Source: Halomonas alkalisoli (GTDB lineage: Bacteria; Pseudomonadota; Gammaproteobacteria; Pseudomonadales; Halomonadaceae). Taken from it: a stretch of DNA of 48,305 nucleotides. This document shows positions 19,620 to 27,355 of the stretch, in pieces (position 1 is the stretch's first letter; each line of letters begins with the position of its first letter). The translations under genes and the position numbers were made by a program. The notes under the pieces are model-generated. The model saw nothing but the letters and a program-made list of their open reading frames with translations, was not told the DNA's origin and searched no databases. Where the stretch lies: assembly GCF_021412585.1 (NCBI RefSeq), contig NZ_JAKCMI010000025.1, forward strand, positions 1-48,305. The letters run 5' to 3'.

Positions 19620-20999
19620 TCAGTGCGTGGTGACCAGCATGACCACGCTGAGGGCGGCGGAGACCCACATGGCCGGCTTGATGTCCGTGATGCGGCCGGT
19701 AAAGAGCTTGATGACCACGAAGCTGAGGAAGCCGAAGGCGATACCCAGGGTGATCGAGTAGGTCAGCGGCATCAGGATGATGGCCAGGAAGGCGGGGAAG
19801 GCCTGGTCGAACTTCGCCCATTCGATCTTGCTGATCGGAGCCAGCATGAAGAGCCCCACCAGCACCAGTGCCGGCGCCGTGGCGATGCCGGGCACCAGCG
19901 AGAGCAGCGGCGACAGGAACAGGAAAGGCAGGAACAGCAGGGCGATGGTCACCGCCACCAGGCCGGTCCGGCCGCCCTGGGCAACGCCGGCACCGGATTC
20001 GATGAAGGTCTGGGCCGCACTGGTACCCAATGGCGCCGCGATCATCGAAGCGAAGGCATCGACGGTCATGGATCGCTTCAGGTTGCGCGGGTTGCCATCC
20101 TTGTCCTTGAGATTGGCCGACTCGGAGAGCGCCATGAAGCAGGAGAGAGCATCGAAGAAGTTGGTGAACAGCATCACGAAGATGAACGGCAGGTAGGCCA
20201 CCTTCAGCGCCCCCCAGATGTCCACCTGCATCACGGCGCTGAAGTCGGGCCAGGCCGCCAGGCCGCTCCACTGCACCACCACGTCGCCGCCCCACAGCCG
20301 GCCCATGGGCGATGCCAGCAGGGTGGTCAGGGCGATGCCCAGGATCAGCGCCCCGTTGAAGCGCAGGATGACCAGGATCGCCGTCGCCATCATGCCGATG
20401 AAGAAGGTGATCATGCTGGCATCCATGCTGCCCAGCGTGACCAGGGTGGCGTCGCTGCCGACGATGAAGCCCGCGTTCTTGAAGCCGATGAAGGTGATGA
20501 ACAGGCCGATGCCGCAGGTGATCGCGTAGCGCAGCGAGGGGGGAATGGCCTCGATGATCGCCTTGCGGACGTTGAACATGGCCAGTGTGGCGAACAGCAC
20601 CCCGGACCAGAACACGCAGCCCAGTGCCACTTCCCAGGAGAGCCCCGCGCCCTGCACCAGGGTATAGGTGAACAGGGCGTTCATGCCCATGCCCGGTGCA
20701 ACCAGGATCGGGTTACGGGCATAGAGGCCCATGGCCAGGCTGCTCATGAAACTGATCAGCACCGTGGCCGAGAGGGCGGCGGAGAAGGGGATGCCGGCAT
20801 CGCTGAGAATCGCCGGGTTGACCACGATGATGTACATGGCGGCCAGGAAGGTGGCGATGCCGGCGAGGAACTCGGTGCGCAGCGACGAGCCACGCCGGGT
20901 CACGCCAAAGTAGTGGTCCAGCCAGTTGGCAGGTTCCGAGGCCTGCGCGGGCGACTGGCCTTGGGCCTTGCCGGCAAGGGAAGAAGAAGTCGGTTCCAT
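19620..20999 (-). CDS. Purine permease, AzgA-type (NCS2 family)
   Basis: A 459-residue inner-membrane transporter with about 12-14 helices. Residues ~25-60 carry the AzgA signature (LDHYFGVTRRGSSLRTEFLAG, then FLAAMYIIVVNPAIL), and the GMGMNALFTYTL segment is also conserved. The family imports adenine, guanine or hypoxanthine; the exact purine is not determined. I chose the ATG at 20999; an in-frame start at 21062 would put the start inside a RutR-type operator. Its ribosome-binding site is weak. The operator links it to purine catabolism genes 12-18 kb away. Confidence 0.9.
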   Translation of the reverse strand: MEPTSSSLAGKAQGQSPAQASEPANWLDHYFGVTRRGSSLRTEFLAGIATFLAAMYIIVVNPAILSDAGIPFSAALSATVLISFMSSLAMGLYARNPILVAPGMGMNALFTYTLVQGAGLSWEVALGCVFWSGVLFATLAMFNVRKAIIEAIPPSLRYAITCGIGLFITFIGFKNAGFIVGSDATLVTLGSMDASMITFFIGMMATAILVILRFNGALILGIALTTLLASPMGRLWGGDVVVQWSGLAAWPDFSAVMQVDIWGALKVAYLPFIFVMLFTNFFDALSCFMALSESANLKDKDGNPRNLKRSMTVDAFASMIAAPLGTSAAQTFIESGAGVAQGGRTGLVAVTIALLFLPFLFLSPLLSLVPGIATAPALVLVGLFMLAPISKIEWAKFDQAFPAFLAIILMPLTYSITLGIAFGFLSFVVIKLFTGRITDIKPAMWVSAALSVVMLVTTH

Positions 21000-21054
21000 A
21001 GCTTGTGTCCATTGTTGTTGGAGAGACGTCAGCGGATGATCTCGTGCGACATGC

Positions 21055-21070
21055 TTGACCATTTGGTCAG
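21055..21070. promoter_or_regulatory. RutR-type operator upstream of the purine permease
   Basis: TTGACCATTTGGTCAG matches the E. coli RutR consensus TTGACCA-nn-TGGTCAA at every position except the last. It lies 56 bases upstream of the permease start. The same motif lies between xdhA and the RutR-family regulator. Confidence 0.75.
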
Positions 21071-21097
21071 GCCGTTCGGCTACAGCCTAGACGGTAT

Positions 21098-21113
21098 TTG
21101 ACCGATTGGACAA
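21098..21113. promoter_or_regulatory. Second, degenerate RutR-type site
   Basis: TTGACCGATTGGACAA matches the consensus at 12 of 14 defined positions. It is centred 43 bp upstream of the first site, about four helical turns. This would allow cooperative binding by the TetR-family protein. Confidence 0.5.
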
Positions 21114-21400
21114 GTGGGTTGCGACCAAGGTCGTAGGTGGGGAGGGAAGCGGAGATGGGACAAGACGGGAGAGGGAAAGACTCAGGTTCAGTTCACCTCG
21201 GTCATTGCACAGGGCGCGGCAGGCTGATCCCGCGCGAAGGCGTTGCCCTCAACGTTTCGCTTGGTTACGGTAGGTAAAAAGCTGCAGAAGATGGCTTACG
21301 TGACCAAGACGTACTCAGGGATGCCGCATTAGGGATGATGGAAATCATCATCCATTCTGCCAGCAGGGCGGTAGCGTGCTGTTTATCCGCTGATAGATGC
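21114..21400. other. Gap between permease operators and intI pseudogene
   Basis: No credible gene. A weak GCGCGG/CCGCGC inverted repeat lies at about 21214-21235. A minus-strand frame reaching into 21265-21564 is out of frame with the integrase remnant and resembles nothing known. Confidence 0.4.
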
Positions 21401-21914
21401 TCAACCGAGCGGGCTTCGACCTCCGGCAAAACCTTTGCCCAGCACATGTGTATAGATCTGCGTGGTTTCCAGGCTCTTGTGGCCCAGTAACTCCTCTCAA
21501 CCCCGAGCCATACATCAAGCTCGCCATCAAATGCATGGAGCCGGAGAGTTGATTCAACACACACGTCACTTGTTCATGACTCAGTACCACCGGCAGCCGC
21601 CGTGATTGCCTGGCGTGCGCGAAATCACCAATATCTCCGAGAGGCTGAGCGAGCACATGGTGATAGAGGAACACGATGGCATTCAGGGCCTGGTTCTGCG
21701 TGGCCGCTGCCACATGGCGCTGCACCGCATGGTGTTCCAGGAAAGCCCTGACCTCAGGGCCACCCATGCTGGCGGGGTGACGTACGCCATTGAAATGAAT
21801 GAAGTAGCGTATCCAGTAGCAGTAGGTTTTCACGGTGCGAGGGCTGTAGCGTTTAACCTTCATGGTGGCCTTCACGCGATACATGAGCTTTGGAGGTCGC
21901 CTGCGCGCGTCCAT
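21401..21914 (-). pseudogene. intI: Integron integrase IntI, internally deleted and frameshifted
   Basis: The first 140 codons closely resemble integron integrases: YSPRTVKTYCYWIRYFIHF, then NGVRHPASMG and SRRLPVVLS, ending MYGSGLR with the first catalytic Arg (R140, like R146 of IntI1). At 21491-21497 the sequence jumps to the C-terminal remnant in another frame, [18 protein letters not shown]...GRSPLG and stop (21401-21403), which keeps the third catalytic His and the active Tyr. About 150 residues are missing, including the HxxR pair and the IntI-specific patch. ATG at 21914 has AGGAG upstream. Without those residues it cannot be an active recombinase. Confidence 0.88.
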
Positions 21915-21938
21915 AAGCTGCTCCTTGCATTCTTTTTT

Positions 21939-21954
21939 CTGGTTATTTATACAG
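21939..21954 (-). promoter_or_regulatory. LexA-type SOS box in the intI promoter
   Basis: On the minus strand CTGTATAAATAACCAG fits CTG-N10-CAG, and 15 of 16 bases agree with the CTGT-N8-ACAG pattern. It lies 25 bases upstream of the intI start codon. LexA control of integrase genes is established for class 1 and Vibrio integrons. Confidence 0.6.
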
Positions 21955-22070
21955 TATATCGGTTCCAGCTAAACGCGCAAGCACGCGAATTCTGCATAGG
22001 TTGCCTAGCTATTCTTAGCCTAACGAGATATCAATGGGTTAGGTGCGAAGCAGCAGGCTAGATAAGATTG

Positions 22071-22092
22071 TTGAACGCGCCGGCGCGTTCAA
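22071..22092. other. Perfect 22-bp palindrome in the attI-side region
   Basis: Arms TTGAACGCGCC and GGCGCGTTCAA form a perfect inverted repeat with no spacer in the 297-bp region between intI and the first cassette gene. The candidate attI crossover GTTGGGT (perfect GTTRRRY) lies further right at 22166-22172. Function unknown; it could be an integrase or host-factor binding site. Confidence 0.45.
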
Positions 22093-22165
22093 GATGATGA
22101 ACGAGTGTGCTATCCAATACCTGTTAACACAAGGACTGTCCTAGGCCATCAACCATTGAGGATCT

Positions 22166-22172
22166 GTTGGGT
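22166..22172 (+). other. Candidate attI crossover point
   Basis: GTTGGGT matches the GTTRRRY core at which cassettes insert. It lies 252 bases from the intI start codon, a spacing like that of attI1, and 40 bases before the first cassette gene. Another GTTAACA at 22123 fits less well. Confidence 0.4.
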
Positions 22173-22211
22173 TACACTGTGATCTCGTAAACCCTACCCG
22201 CAGGAGTAGTC

Positions 22212-23405
22212 ATGTCATTAGAAGAACACGAATTTTTGGAAGAAGAAGACCAGCGGGAGAACGAAGCTGACATCGCTGACCTTGATCAATCGCTCTTTTC
22301 GTCAGCTGTTGTCAGTGGAAATGACTGGACGACAGAGACCCTGATAAACCAAATAAATAAAGGCAACATTCTCCTAAATCCAGAGTTCCAACGTCGTGAC
22401 GCGTGGGATAAGAAGAGGAAAAGTTTATTCGTTGAATCTCTGATTCTAGGCCTCCCAGTCCCGCAGCTCGTGCTCGCCGAATCAAAAGAAAGAAAAGGGG
22501 CATATATTGTTCTAGATGGGAAGCAGAGAATGCTTAGTATCCGGCAGTTCGCTGCGGATCAAGATGATCCGCATTATGAGCAATTAAAACTAACGGGATT
22601 AGAGATAAGAGATGATCTAAAGGGAAAAACTCTTCAAGATCTTCAAGAAGATTTAACCCTGTTCGATGACTTGTCTTCTTTTGAAAATCAGCCAATCAGA
22701 ACTGTGGTTATAAAAAATTGGCCTAATGAGGACTTTCTTTATCATGTCTTTCTTAGGCTTAATACCGGGAGTGTATCCTTATCCCCCCAAGAACTCCGTC
22801 AAGCTCTTCATCCCGGACCTTTTGTCACTTTTCTCGACCAAGCTTCATCCAAAAGTGAGGCTATGAGAGAAATTCTCAAGCTAAAAAAACCAGATTTTCG
22901 GATGCGCGATGCGGAACTGCTTCTCCGCTATTACGGATTGAGAAACTACCTGACGGATTATACTGGTAATCTCAAAGCTTTTTTGGATAGCACTTGCGGG
23001 AAGCTAAATAAATTATGGGAAAAAGAAGAAAATAATTTGCTTGTTCAGCTCGATGAATTTGAAACTGCGCATCAGTTTTTGAGGGGGGTATTCGGTAATT
23101 CTCTGTATCGGAAGTGGAATGGAGAAAAATACGAGACGCGATTTAATCGCGCCGTGTTTGATGTTCTTGTCCTCGCATTTGTTGATGCCAATGTCCGACA
23201 AGCTGCCGTGGGAAAAGAGGCAGTCATAGAAGAAGCATTTCGCGATCTATGCGCCAAGGATCAGGATTTTCTGAGCTCGATTGAGACTACAACAAAAAGC
23301 ATTTGGGCAACTCAAACAAGGATATCCCGTTGGAACAAGACTCTTAATGACTTAGTTGGAACAAAGTTGCAGGTGCCGAAACTAGTAGACGGCCGCATAG
23401 TCTAG
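22212..23405 (+). CDS. DUF262 (ParB/Srx-fold) protein, cassette 1
   Basis: A 397-residue protein of the DUF262 family. The N-terminal ParB-like fold carries NPEFQRR (56-62) and the family DGxQR motif as DGKQR (102-106), which in related proteins binds and hydrolyses nucleotides; LNTGSVSLSPQELRQAL follows at ~183. DUF262 proteins act in phage defence and modified-DNA restriction (GmrS/BrxU type). The gene has AGGAG before the ATG, and its HEPN partner starts 10 bases after its stop, forming a two-gene cassette. Sequence-wise it is AT-rich and unlike the host. Confidence 0.85.
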   Translation: MSLEEHEFLEEEDQRENEADIADLDQSLFSSAVVSGNDWTTETLINQINKGNILLNPEFQRRDAWDKKRKSLFVESLILGLPVPQLVLAESKERKGAYIVLDGKQRMLSIRQFAADQDDPHYEQLKLTGLEIRDDLKGKTLQDLQEDLTLFDDLSSFENQPIRTVVIKNWPNEDFLYHVFLRLNTGSVSLSPQELRQALHPGPFVTFLDQASSKSEAMREILKLKKPDFRMRDAELLLRYYGLRNYLTDYTGNLKAFLDSTCGKLNKLWEKEENNLLVQLDEFETAHQFLRGVFGNSLYRKWNGEKYETRFNRAVFDVLVLAFVDANVRQAAVGKEAVIEEAFRDLCAKDQDFLSSIETTTKSIWATQTRISRWNKTLNDLVGTKLQVPKLVDGRIV

Positions 23406-23415
23406 GAGGCGATTA

Positions 23416-24054
23416 ATGCCGACGTCTATTCGTTTTAAAGAGATGCGAGCTCGTCTTACCGAACTTCGCCATCACATGTTGCCCGCGAAGTTTTCGCCTA
23501 CAGGTGACTATAGCGATCGACAATTAGATCGTACACGCGGCTACCGCGTGCTTGTTCATGCAGAAATCGAGTCCTATCTGGAAGACGTCGCAAGAGAAGC
23601 TGTAACGCAGGCAATACAAAAGTGGAAGAATAACAAAAAACCTTCGACGATCCTTTTGGCTTTTCTGGCGGCATACCATTCTGGCTGGAATTCTAATGAC
23701 GACAGAGAAAATGAGGAAATCGTAAGGCTCGCGAAAGCGCGCTCACGCGTGAAAGACTCAATAAACGAGGCGATAGATATTGCTCAAAAACAATACATCA
23801 CGAACGTGCGAGATAATCACGGCGTGAAAGAGAAGAACTTCAAGCGCTTAATTATTCCGCTGGGTATTGAGATTGACGAATTGGACGGAACGTGGCTAAC
23901 AAACCTTGATAATTTCGGTGCCAGTCGCGGGGAAACAGCTCATAAAACAAAGAGAGCCACAGGGCAGGTAAATCCGGAAGATGAATATAAAACGGTTCAG
24001 AGTTTGGTGGAAGGCCTGAAAGAGCTCGATGAAAAGATTCTACAAGCAAAATAA
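23416..24054 (+). CDS. HEPN-domain protein (RiboL-PSP-like), cassette 1
   Basis: A 212-residue protein resembling the RiboL-PSP/MAE-type HEPN families. Helical throughout, with a canonical HEPN RNase motif Rx4H as SRGETAH, R171-H176. HEPN proteins of this type are RNases in toxin-antitoxin and abortive-infection systems. It is preceded by GGAGGC and starts 10 bases after the DUF262 gene, with no attC between them. Co-encoding with DUF262 suggests a two-part defence module; which part senses and which kills is not shown. Confidence 0.75.
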   Translation: MPTSIRFKEMRARLTELRHHMLPAKFSPTGDYSDRQLDRTRGYRVLVHAEIESYLEDVAREAVTQAIQKWKNNKKPSTILLAFLAAYHSGWNSNDDRENEEIVRLAKARSRVKDSINEAIDIAQKQYITNVRDNHGVKEKNFKRLIIPLGIEIDELDGTWLTNLDNFGASRGETAHKTKRATGQVNPEDEYKTVQSLVEGLKELDEKILQAK

Positions 24055-24083
24055 TAATAGTTTGACTGTGCGGTGGTTTTAGG

Positions 24084-24161
24084 TGTTAACAAGGGGCTGC
24101 AGCGGACCGCTTTTCCGGCGCTGTGCGCCTCCAAACCGGCCGCTGAGCCCAGGCGTTAATT
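24084..24161 (+). other. attC-like site 1
   Basis: Ends TGTTAAC (24084-24090) and GTTAATT (24155-24161). Between them GGGCT-(g)-CAGCGG-(a)-CCG pairs with CGG-CCGCTG-AGCCC, giving a stem with two extrahelical bases on one strand, the hallmark of attC. An inner GGCGC/GCGCC hairpin forms the variable terminal structure. 78 bp. Confidence 0.75.
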
Positions 24162-24176
24162 CCAAAGGAGGTGGCA

Positions 24177-24821
24177 ATGTCCCAAAGTCCTGATATTCAT
24201 TTCCGCCTGCTTGATAATGCTCGTGATAGCCTCAGTCATGCCGTTGAACTCTTGGCCTGGAAGGACATCGGTACCGATCACACACGATTGAAGCACGCCA
24301 TTACGAACTCAGCACACGCTGTGGAACTACTGCTTAAGGAAAGGCTTAGGTTAATACATCCGGCCTTTATCTGGGAGAAAATTGATAAATATCCGAGCCT
24401 TGAGGCTCAGACGGTTAATGTTAGTACTGCTATTGTCCGACTTGAGAGAGTTGGCGGGGTCGAGCTGTCCCAGAGTGATAAAAACAACCTCAAATCTCTC
24501 AGAAATACCCGGAATGCCATCGAGCACTACGAGTGGAGCACTTCTGAGAAGGAGGCAAAACTTATTGTGGGAAATGCCTTGAGTTTCGCTTTCTCGTTTG
24601 CGGATCAGGAATTAGGAATAGACTTGGCTGCAGAATTCAAGCGGGATGACACCTGGCGAGCGCTTCTCCAAGAACTTACTGATTTTGTACGAGCTTATGG
24701 CAAACGGATCGCCGAAAGACTACAAGAGAATGGCGAGCATCCAGAATACTGTGAAGAATGTGATGAATATACCGTGCCCTATGATGGTGGAAGTTGTGAG
24801 CTATGTGGGCATTGGCCGTAG
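24177..24821 (+). CDS. HEPN-domain protein with C-terminal zinc ribbon, cassette 2
   Basis: A 214-residue protein. Residues ~10-150 are helical and contain LRNTRNAIEH, a canonical HEPN RNxxxH motif (R112-H117). Residues 192-210 hold a C-x2-C...C-x2-C zinc ribbon (C192, C195, C207, C210). The Shine-Dalgarno AAAGGAGGTGG is strong and fixes the start at ATG 24177; a GTG two codons earlier is unlikely. Single gene in its cassette. A HEPN RNase joined to a zinc ribbon may be a substrate-targeted toxin; the antitoxin, if any, is not visible. Confidence 0.75.
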   Translation: MSQSPDIHFRLLDNARDSLSHAVELLAWKDIGTDHTRLKHAITNSAHAVELLLKERLRLIHPAFIWEKIDKYPSLEAQTVNVSTAIVRLERVGGVELSQSDKNNLKSLRNTRNAIEHYEWSTSEKEAKLIVGNALSFAFSFADQELGIDLAAEFKRDDTWRALLQELTDFVRAYGKRIAERLQENGEHPEYCEECDEYTVPYDGGSCELCGHWP

Positions 24822-24827
24822 AACCAG

Positions 24828-24905
24828 AATTAACAATTCGCGTCACTCGGATGCCCTTGTCTCCGCTTCGCTGCGTCAAGGTCACCGGTGCGCTCCGCGT
24901 TAGAG
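24828..24905 (+). other. attC-like site 2
   Basis: Ends AATTAAC (24828-24834) and GTTAGAG (24899-24905). The stem is GCG-(t)-CAC-(t)-CGG-(a)-TG-n-CCTTG paired with CAAGG-n-CA-CCG-GTG-CGC. Three extrahelical bases (24843, 24847, 24851) all lie on one strand. 78 bp, directly after the HEPN/zinc-ribbon stop. Confidence 0.85.
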
Positions 24906-24911
24906 GTCTTG

Positions 24912-25424
24912 ATGAGTTTCGACTTTGATTCGATGGACCGGGTGGAAAAAGACTTTTCTGGGCATTTCGTGACCCTGTCTATGACGCAAAGAAAGATCAG
25001 GGAGCTTCTCGTTGCGCACTCAGATGGAAAAGTCCTGAAGGGTGACGAGCTTGTTGGTTGGCTTGGAGAGATTTATACAAAAATAGCTGTTGGTGGATAC
25101 CTTGTAGACGATAGCTTTGAACACGACGTTGAAACAACAACCGGAATGGCTATATCAGTTAAAACTCGCCGAGGCACCAACAACGGATGGACAAGAACCA
25201 GCGCTATCCCGAAGATTAAGGGTGAAGGTATCCCCAGTCATTTGATGTTTGTCCACCTGAACGAAGACTATGTTGTCTCGGAAATGTGGCTATACCCTTG
25301 GCAGGATTTGATCGATCAAGGTCGCTTCCGAAAGCACTTAGTGCGCGGGAATTTCCGTTCTTACTATATGTCGGTAAACCCGAGTAACGACCAGAGGTAC
25401 AAAGTATATGCCAGCAACCTCTAA
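24912..25424 (+). CDS. Unknown protein with possible PD-(D/E)XK-like features, cassette 3
   Basis: A 170-residue protein with no match I recognise. The order GWLGEIYTKIA (E53), then HDVE (D72), then ISVKTRRG (K84) has the rhythm of a PD-(D/E)XK nuclease core, with SVK in place of ExK or QxK. This would suit a small restriction-type nuclease, but a fold check is needed before calling it. Start ATG at 24912 follows AGAGG and lies 7 bases after the previous attC; the stop lies inside the R'' box of the next attC. Confidence 0.65.
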   Translation: MSFDFDSMDRVEKDFSGHFVTLSMTQRKIRELLVAHSDGKVLKGDELVGWLGEIYTKIAVGGYLVDDSFEHDVETTTGMAISVKTRRGTNNGWTRTSAIPKIKGEGIPSHLMFVHLNEDYVVSEMWLYPWQDLIDQGRFRKHLVRGNFRSYYMSVNPSNDQRYKVYASNL

Positions 25425-25501
25425 CAATCGCAGGCACGGCGACGGCTTTTCGTTGCGGCTTCGCCTTCACTACAAAGCCGCGCGTGCTGCGGGCGTTCGG
25501 C
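25419..25501 (+). other. attC-like site 3
   Basis: Ends CTCTAAC (25419-25425) and GTTCGGC (25495-25501). CGCAG-(g)-CACG-(g)-CG-(a)-CGGCTTT pairs perfectly with AAAGCCG-CG-CGTG-CTGCG, an 18-bp stem with three extrahelical bases (25434, 25439, 25442). The clearest of the four. The cassette-3 stop codon lies inside the left box. Confidence 0.88.
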
Positions 25502-25555
25502 GAGGAGACAAATTCGGTTATCGAATATAAATTTTAATCGAGGCATAGGTGAAGA

Positions 25556-27355
25556 ATGAAAACCTCACAGAAACTCATGATCGCCACGGGGGCAGGGATT
25601 GGGGTTGCGGTTGTAATTGCTGTCTTTCTGTGGTCTCGACAACCTGAGCACACCTCACTCCAGGATGGCCTTGGCCGTGCTTTTAATCGACCAGCACAGT
25701 ATATCGAGGTTAATTTGCCCCCGGCTGACGGCAGATACCCCGGTGCAGTAATTGTGATGCCGCAGCCGGGCCAAGCATTTCCACTACGGCGAGCTTACCG
25801 CCCGAGTCAAGTCCCGGACTTCGCGACAAGTCTAACGGCCAGATTAGTCGGTCAAGCGGAGGCGGCATTAGCGAGCCAATTCATTGGGTCCGCTTCCTCG
25901 GCTGGAGATCTCGCTGTTGATATCGCGCTCAATGACTTGCGGTTGTTCGAAGTTGATCTAAATGAGCAGTTCAGAAATAGCTTAATAGAAGATGAAGATG
26001 TATACAGAGCTGAGAAGCGTGGAAGTAACCCACGGGTGATCGTACGTACTTACGAGGCAGTTATGTCAGTGAGTGTGCGTCGCACAGGATCGCTTTCTGC
26101 TGAAGCGTGGGAAAAGGCTCAAGATGGATTGATCAAGGCGGGTGGAAGGATCAAGGACGCAAGCACTATTGCTTTCGAGGGTGATCGTGCCACTGCCATC
26201 GCCTATGAAACCGTCACGGTTAACTATATTGCCACGAGTCTCTCCGGTGGGCGACCCAGTGACGTTGAAATCCGTGAAGCGGTTGCCGTGAATGTAGCGC
26301 CTCGCAACTTGGACATTTCGGCATTCGGCCTTACGGGCGGCATGGCCGGCGTTCGATACGCTCTTTTGGGAAATAGCAGCTACAGCAGCGAGGAGTTCGG
26401 GAATCTGAGAGTTGTCGAGCCAAGCATTCAGGTTGCCGAGAGCGTGTTTCGTGGAGCTGGTGCCAGACCATTACTTTCTGAGCCGCTTCCACACATTTTG
26501 AGCGAGTCTTCGATGGAAGAAGCTGTTTCTCGGATTGTTGGCGCGCCTACTGCGCACGATGCTCAGCTTATTGTCTTTTATTATGCCGGACACGCGGTCT
26601 CTGGACGCGGAGGACAGTTGTATCTCGTCATGCAGGACTATAAGGGCAATCCGGCCGAGGACCTTGGGGAGGATCTATTCCTTGGATTACCCCGGGCTCA
26701 GCTGGATGCGCCCTCTTCGCCACTCGCAGGCAGCAACATTCACGACTTATTGGATATGGTTGTGGCTATCCAAACAGAGGCTCCCGCAGAGGTTCGCGGA
26801 TTGTACCCCGTTAGTAAGCTTGTTAAAGACCTGGAGGCCGCAGGCCGGCCATTCGTGATTCTCATTGATGCCTGCTATGAGCACGAGCAAATGGATCATC
26901 TCCGCAGGAATTTCAATCTAACGGGAACGGGTGACTACTACGGCCCAGATATTTCTGGTGGTGCTCGAGAATTCAAAAGATTTGCTGATGCTATTCGTCA
27001 GTTCGGAGTTGCGCCATATCTTAACTCGACCAATGTTGTCATCTTTTCAGCGACACCGGGAACCATTGCGGTTGAGGTTGACGATCCCCGTCCCACATGG
27101 GAGCCTCACCGAAAAGTGGCACCCCTTGCGCGACGCATGTATAGGAGGTTCGAGTCCGCCGTAGTGGAATCGCAGCCGCTAAGCTGGGGCCACTTTATGC
27201 AATCGATCGTAGATGTAAAGCCGATTGGTGAAATGAGGGTCCATGGAACCGTCAGTTGGTCCGATTATACGGCCATCAACGAAATTCCGATGCTTCGGGA
27301 TAGTGCCAGCGCCGAACAAGAGTATGCAGTGGACGACGCTGTGCGCCGCCACTGA
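25556..27355 (+). CDS. Membrane-anchored caspase-like protease, cassette 4
   Basis: A 599-residue protein. Residues ~7-26 form one membrane helix (LMIATGAGIGVAVVIAVFLW), so the rest is probably periplasmic or cytosolic with a membrane anchor. The C-terminal half carries the caspase/peptidase C14 catalytic pair: VFYYAGHAV with H346 and LIDACYE with C440. Residues ~60-300 are an unclassified domain. Caspase-like proteases act in bacterial abortive-infection systems, but substrate and trigger are unknown. The stop codon lies inside the attC-like site 4. GGTGAAG precedes the ATG. Confidence 0.8.
   Translation: MKTSQKLMIATGAGIGVAVVIAVFLWSRQPEHTSLQDGLGRAFNRPAQYIEVNLPPADGRYPGAVIVMPQPGQAFPLRRAYRPSQVPDFATSLTARLVGQAEAALASQFIGSASSAGDLAVDIALNDLRLFEVDLNEQFRNSLIEDEDVYRAEKRGSNPRVIVRTYEAVMSVSVRRTGSLSAEAWEKAQDGLIKAGGRIKDASTIAFEGDRATAIAYETVTVNYIATSLSGGRPSDVEIREAVAVNVAPRNLDISAFGLTGGMAGVRYALLGNSSYSSEEFGNLRVVEPSIQVAESVFRGAGARPLLSEPLPHILSESSMEEAVSRIVGAPTAHDAQLIVFYYAGHAVSGRGGQLYLVMQDYKGNPAEDLGEDLFLGLPRAQLDAPSSPLAGSNIHDLLDMVVAIQTEAPAEVRGLYPVSKLVKDLEAAGRPFVILIDACYEHEQMDHLRRNFNLTGTGDYYGPDISGGAREFKRFADAIRQFGVAPYLNSTNVVIFSATPGTIAVEVDDPRPTWEPHRKVAPLARRMYRRFESAVVESQPLSWGHFMQSIVDVKPIGEMRVHGTVSWSDYTAINEIPMLRDSASAEQEYAVDDAVRRH

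Noticed and set aside
20997..21062. Upstream start of the purine permease at 21062
   Set aside because: Lies inside the RutR-type operator and adds a non-conserved N-terminus.
19563..21101. 512-aa plus-strand frame
   Set aside because: Antisense to the AzgA-type permease, with typical shadow composition.
21265..21564. 99-aa minus-strand gene
   Set aside because: Overlaps the broken integrase in another frame, with no ribosome-binding site or recognisable domain.
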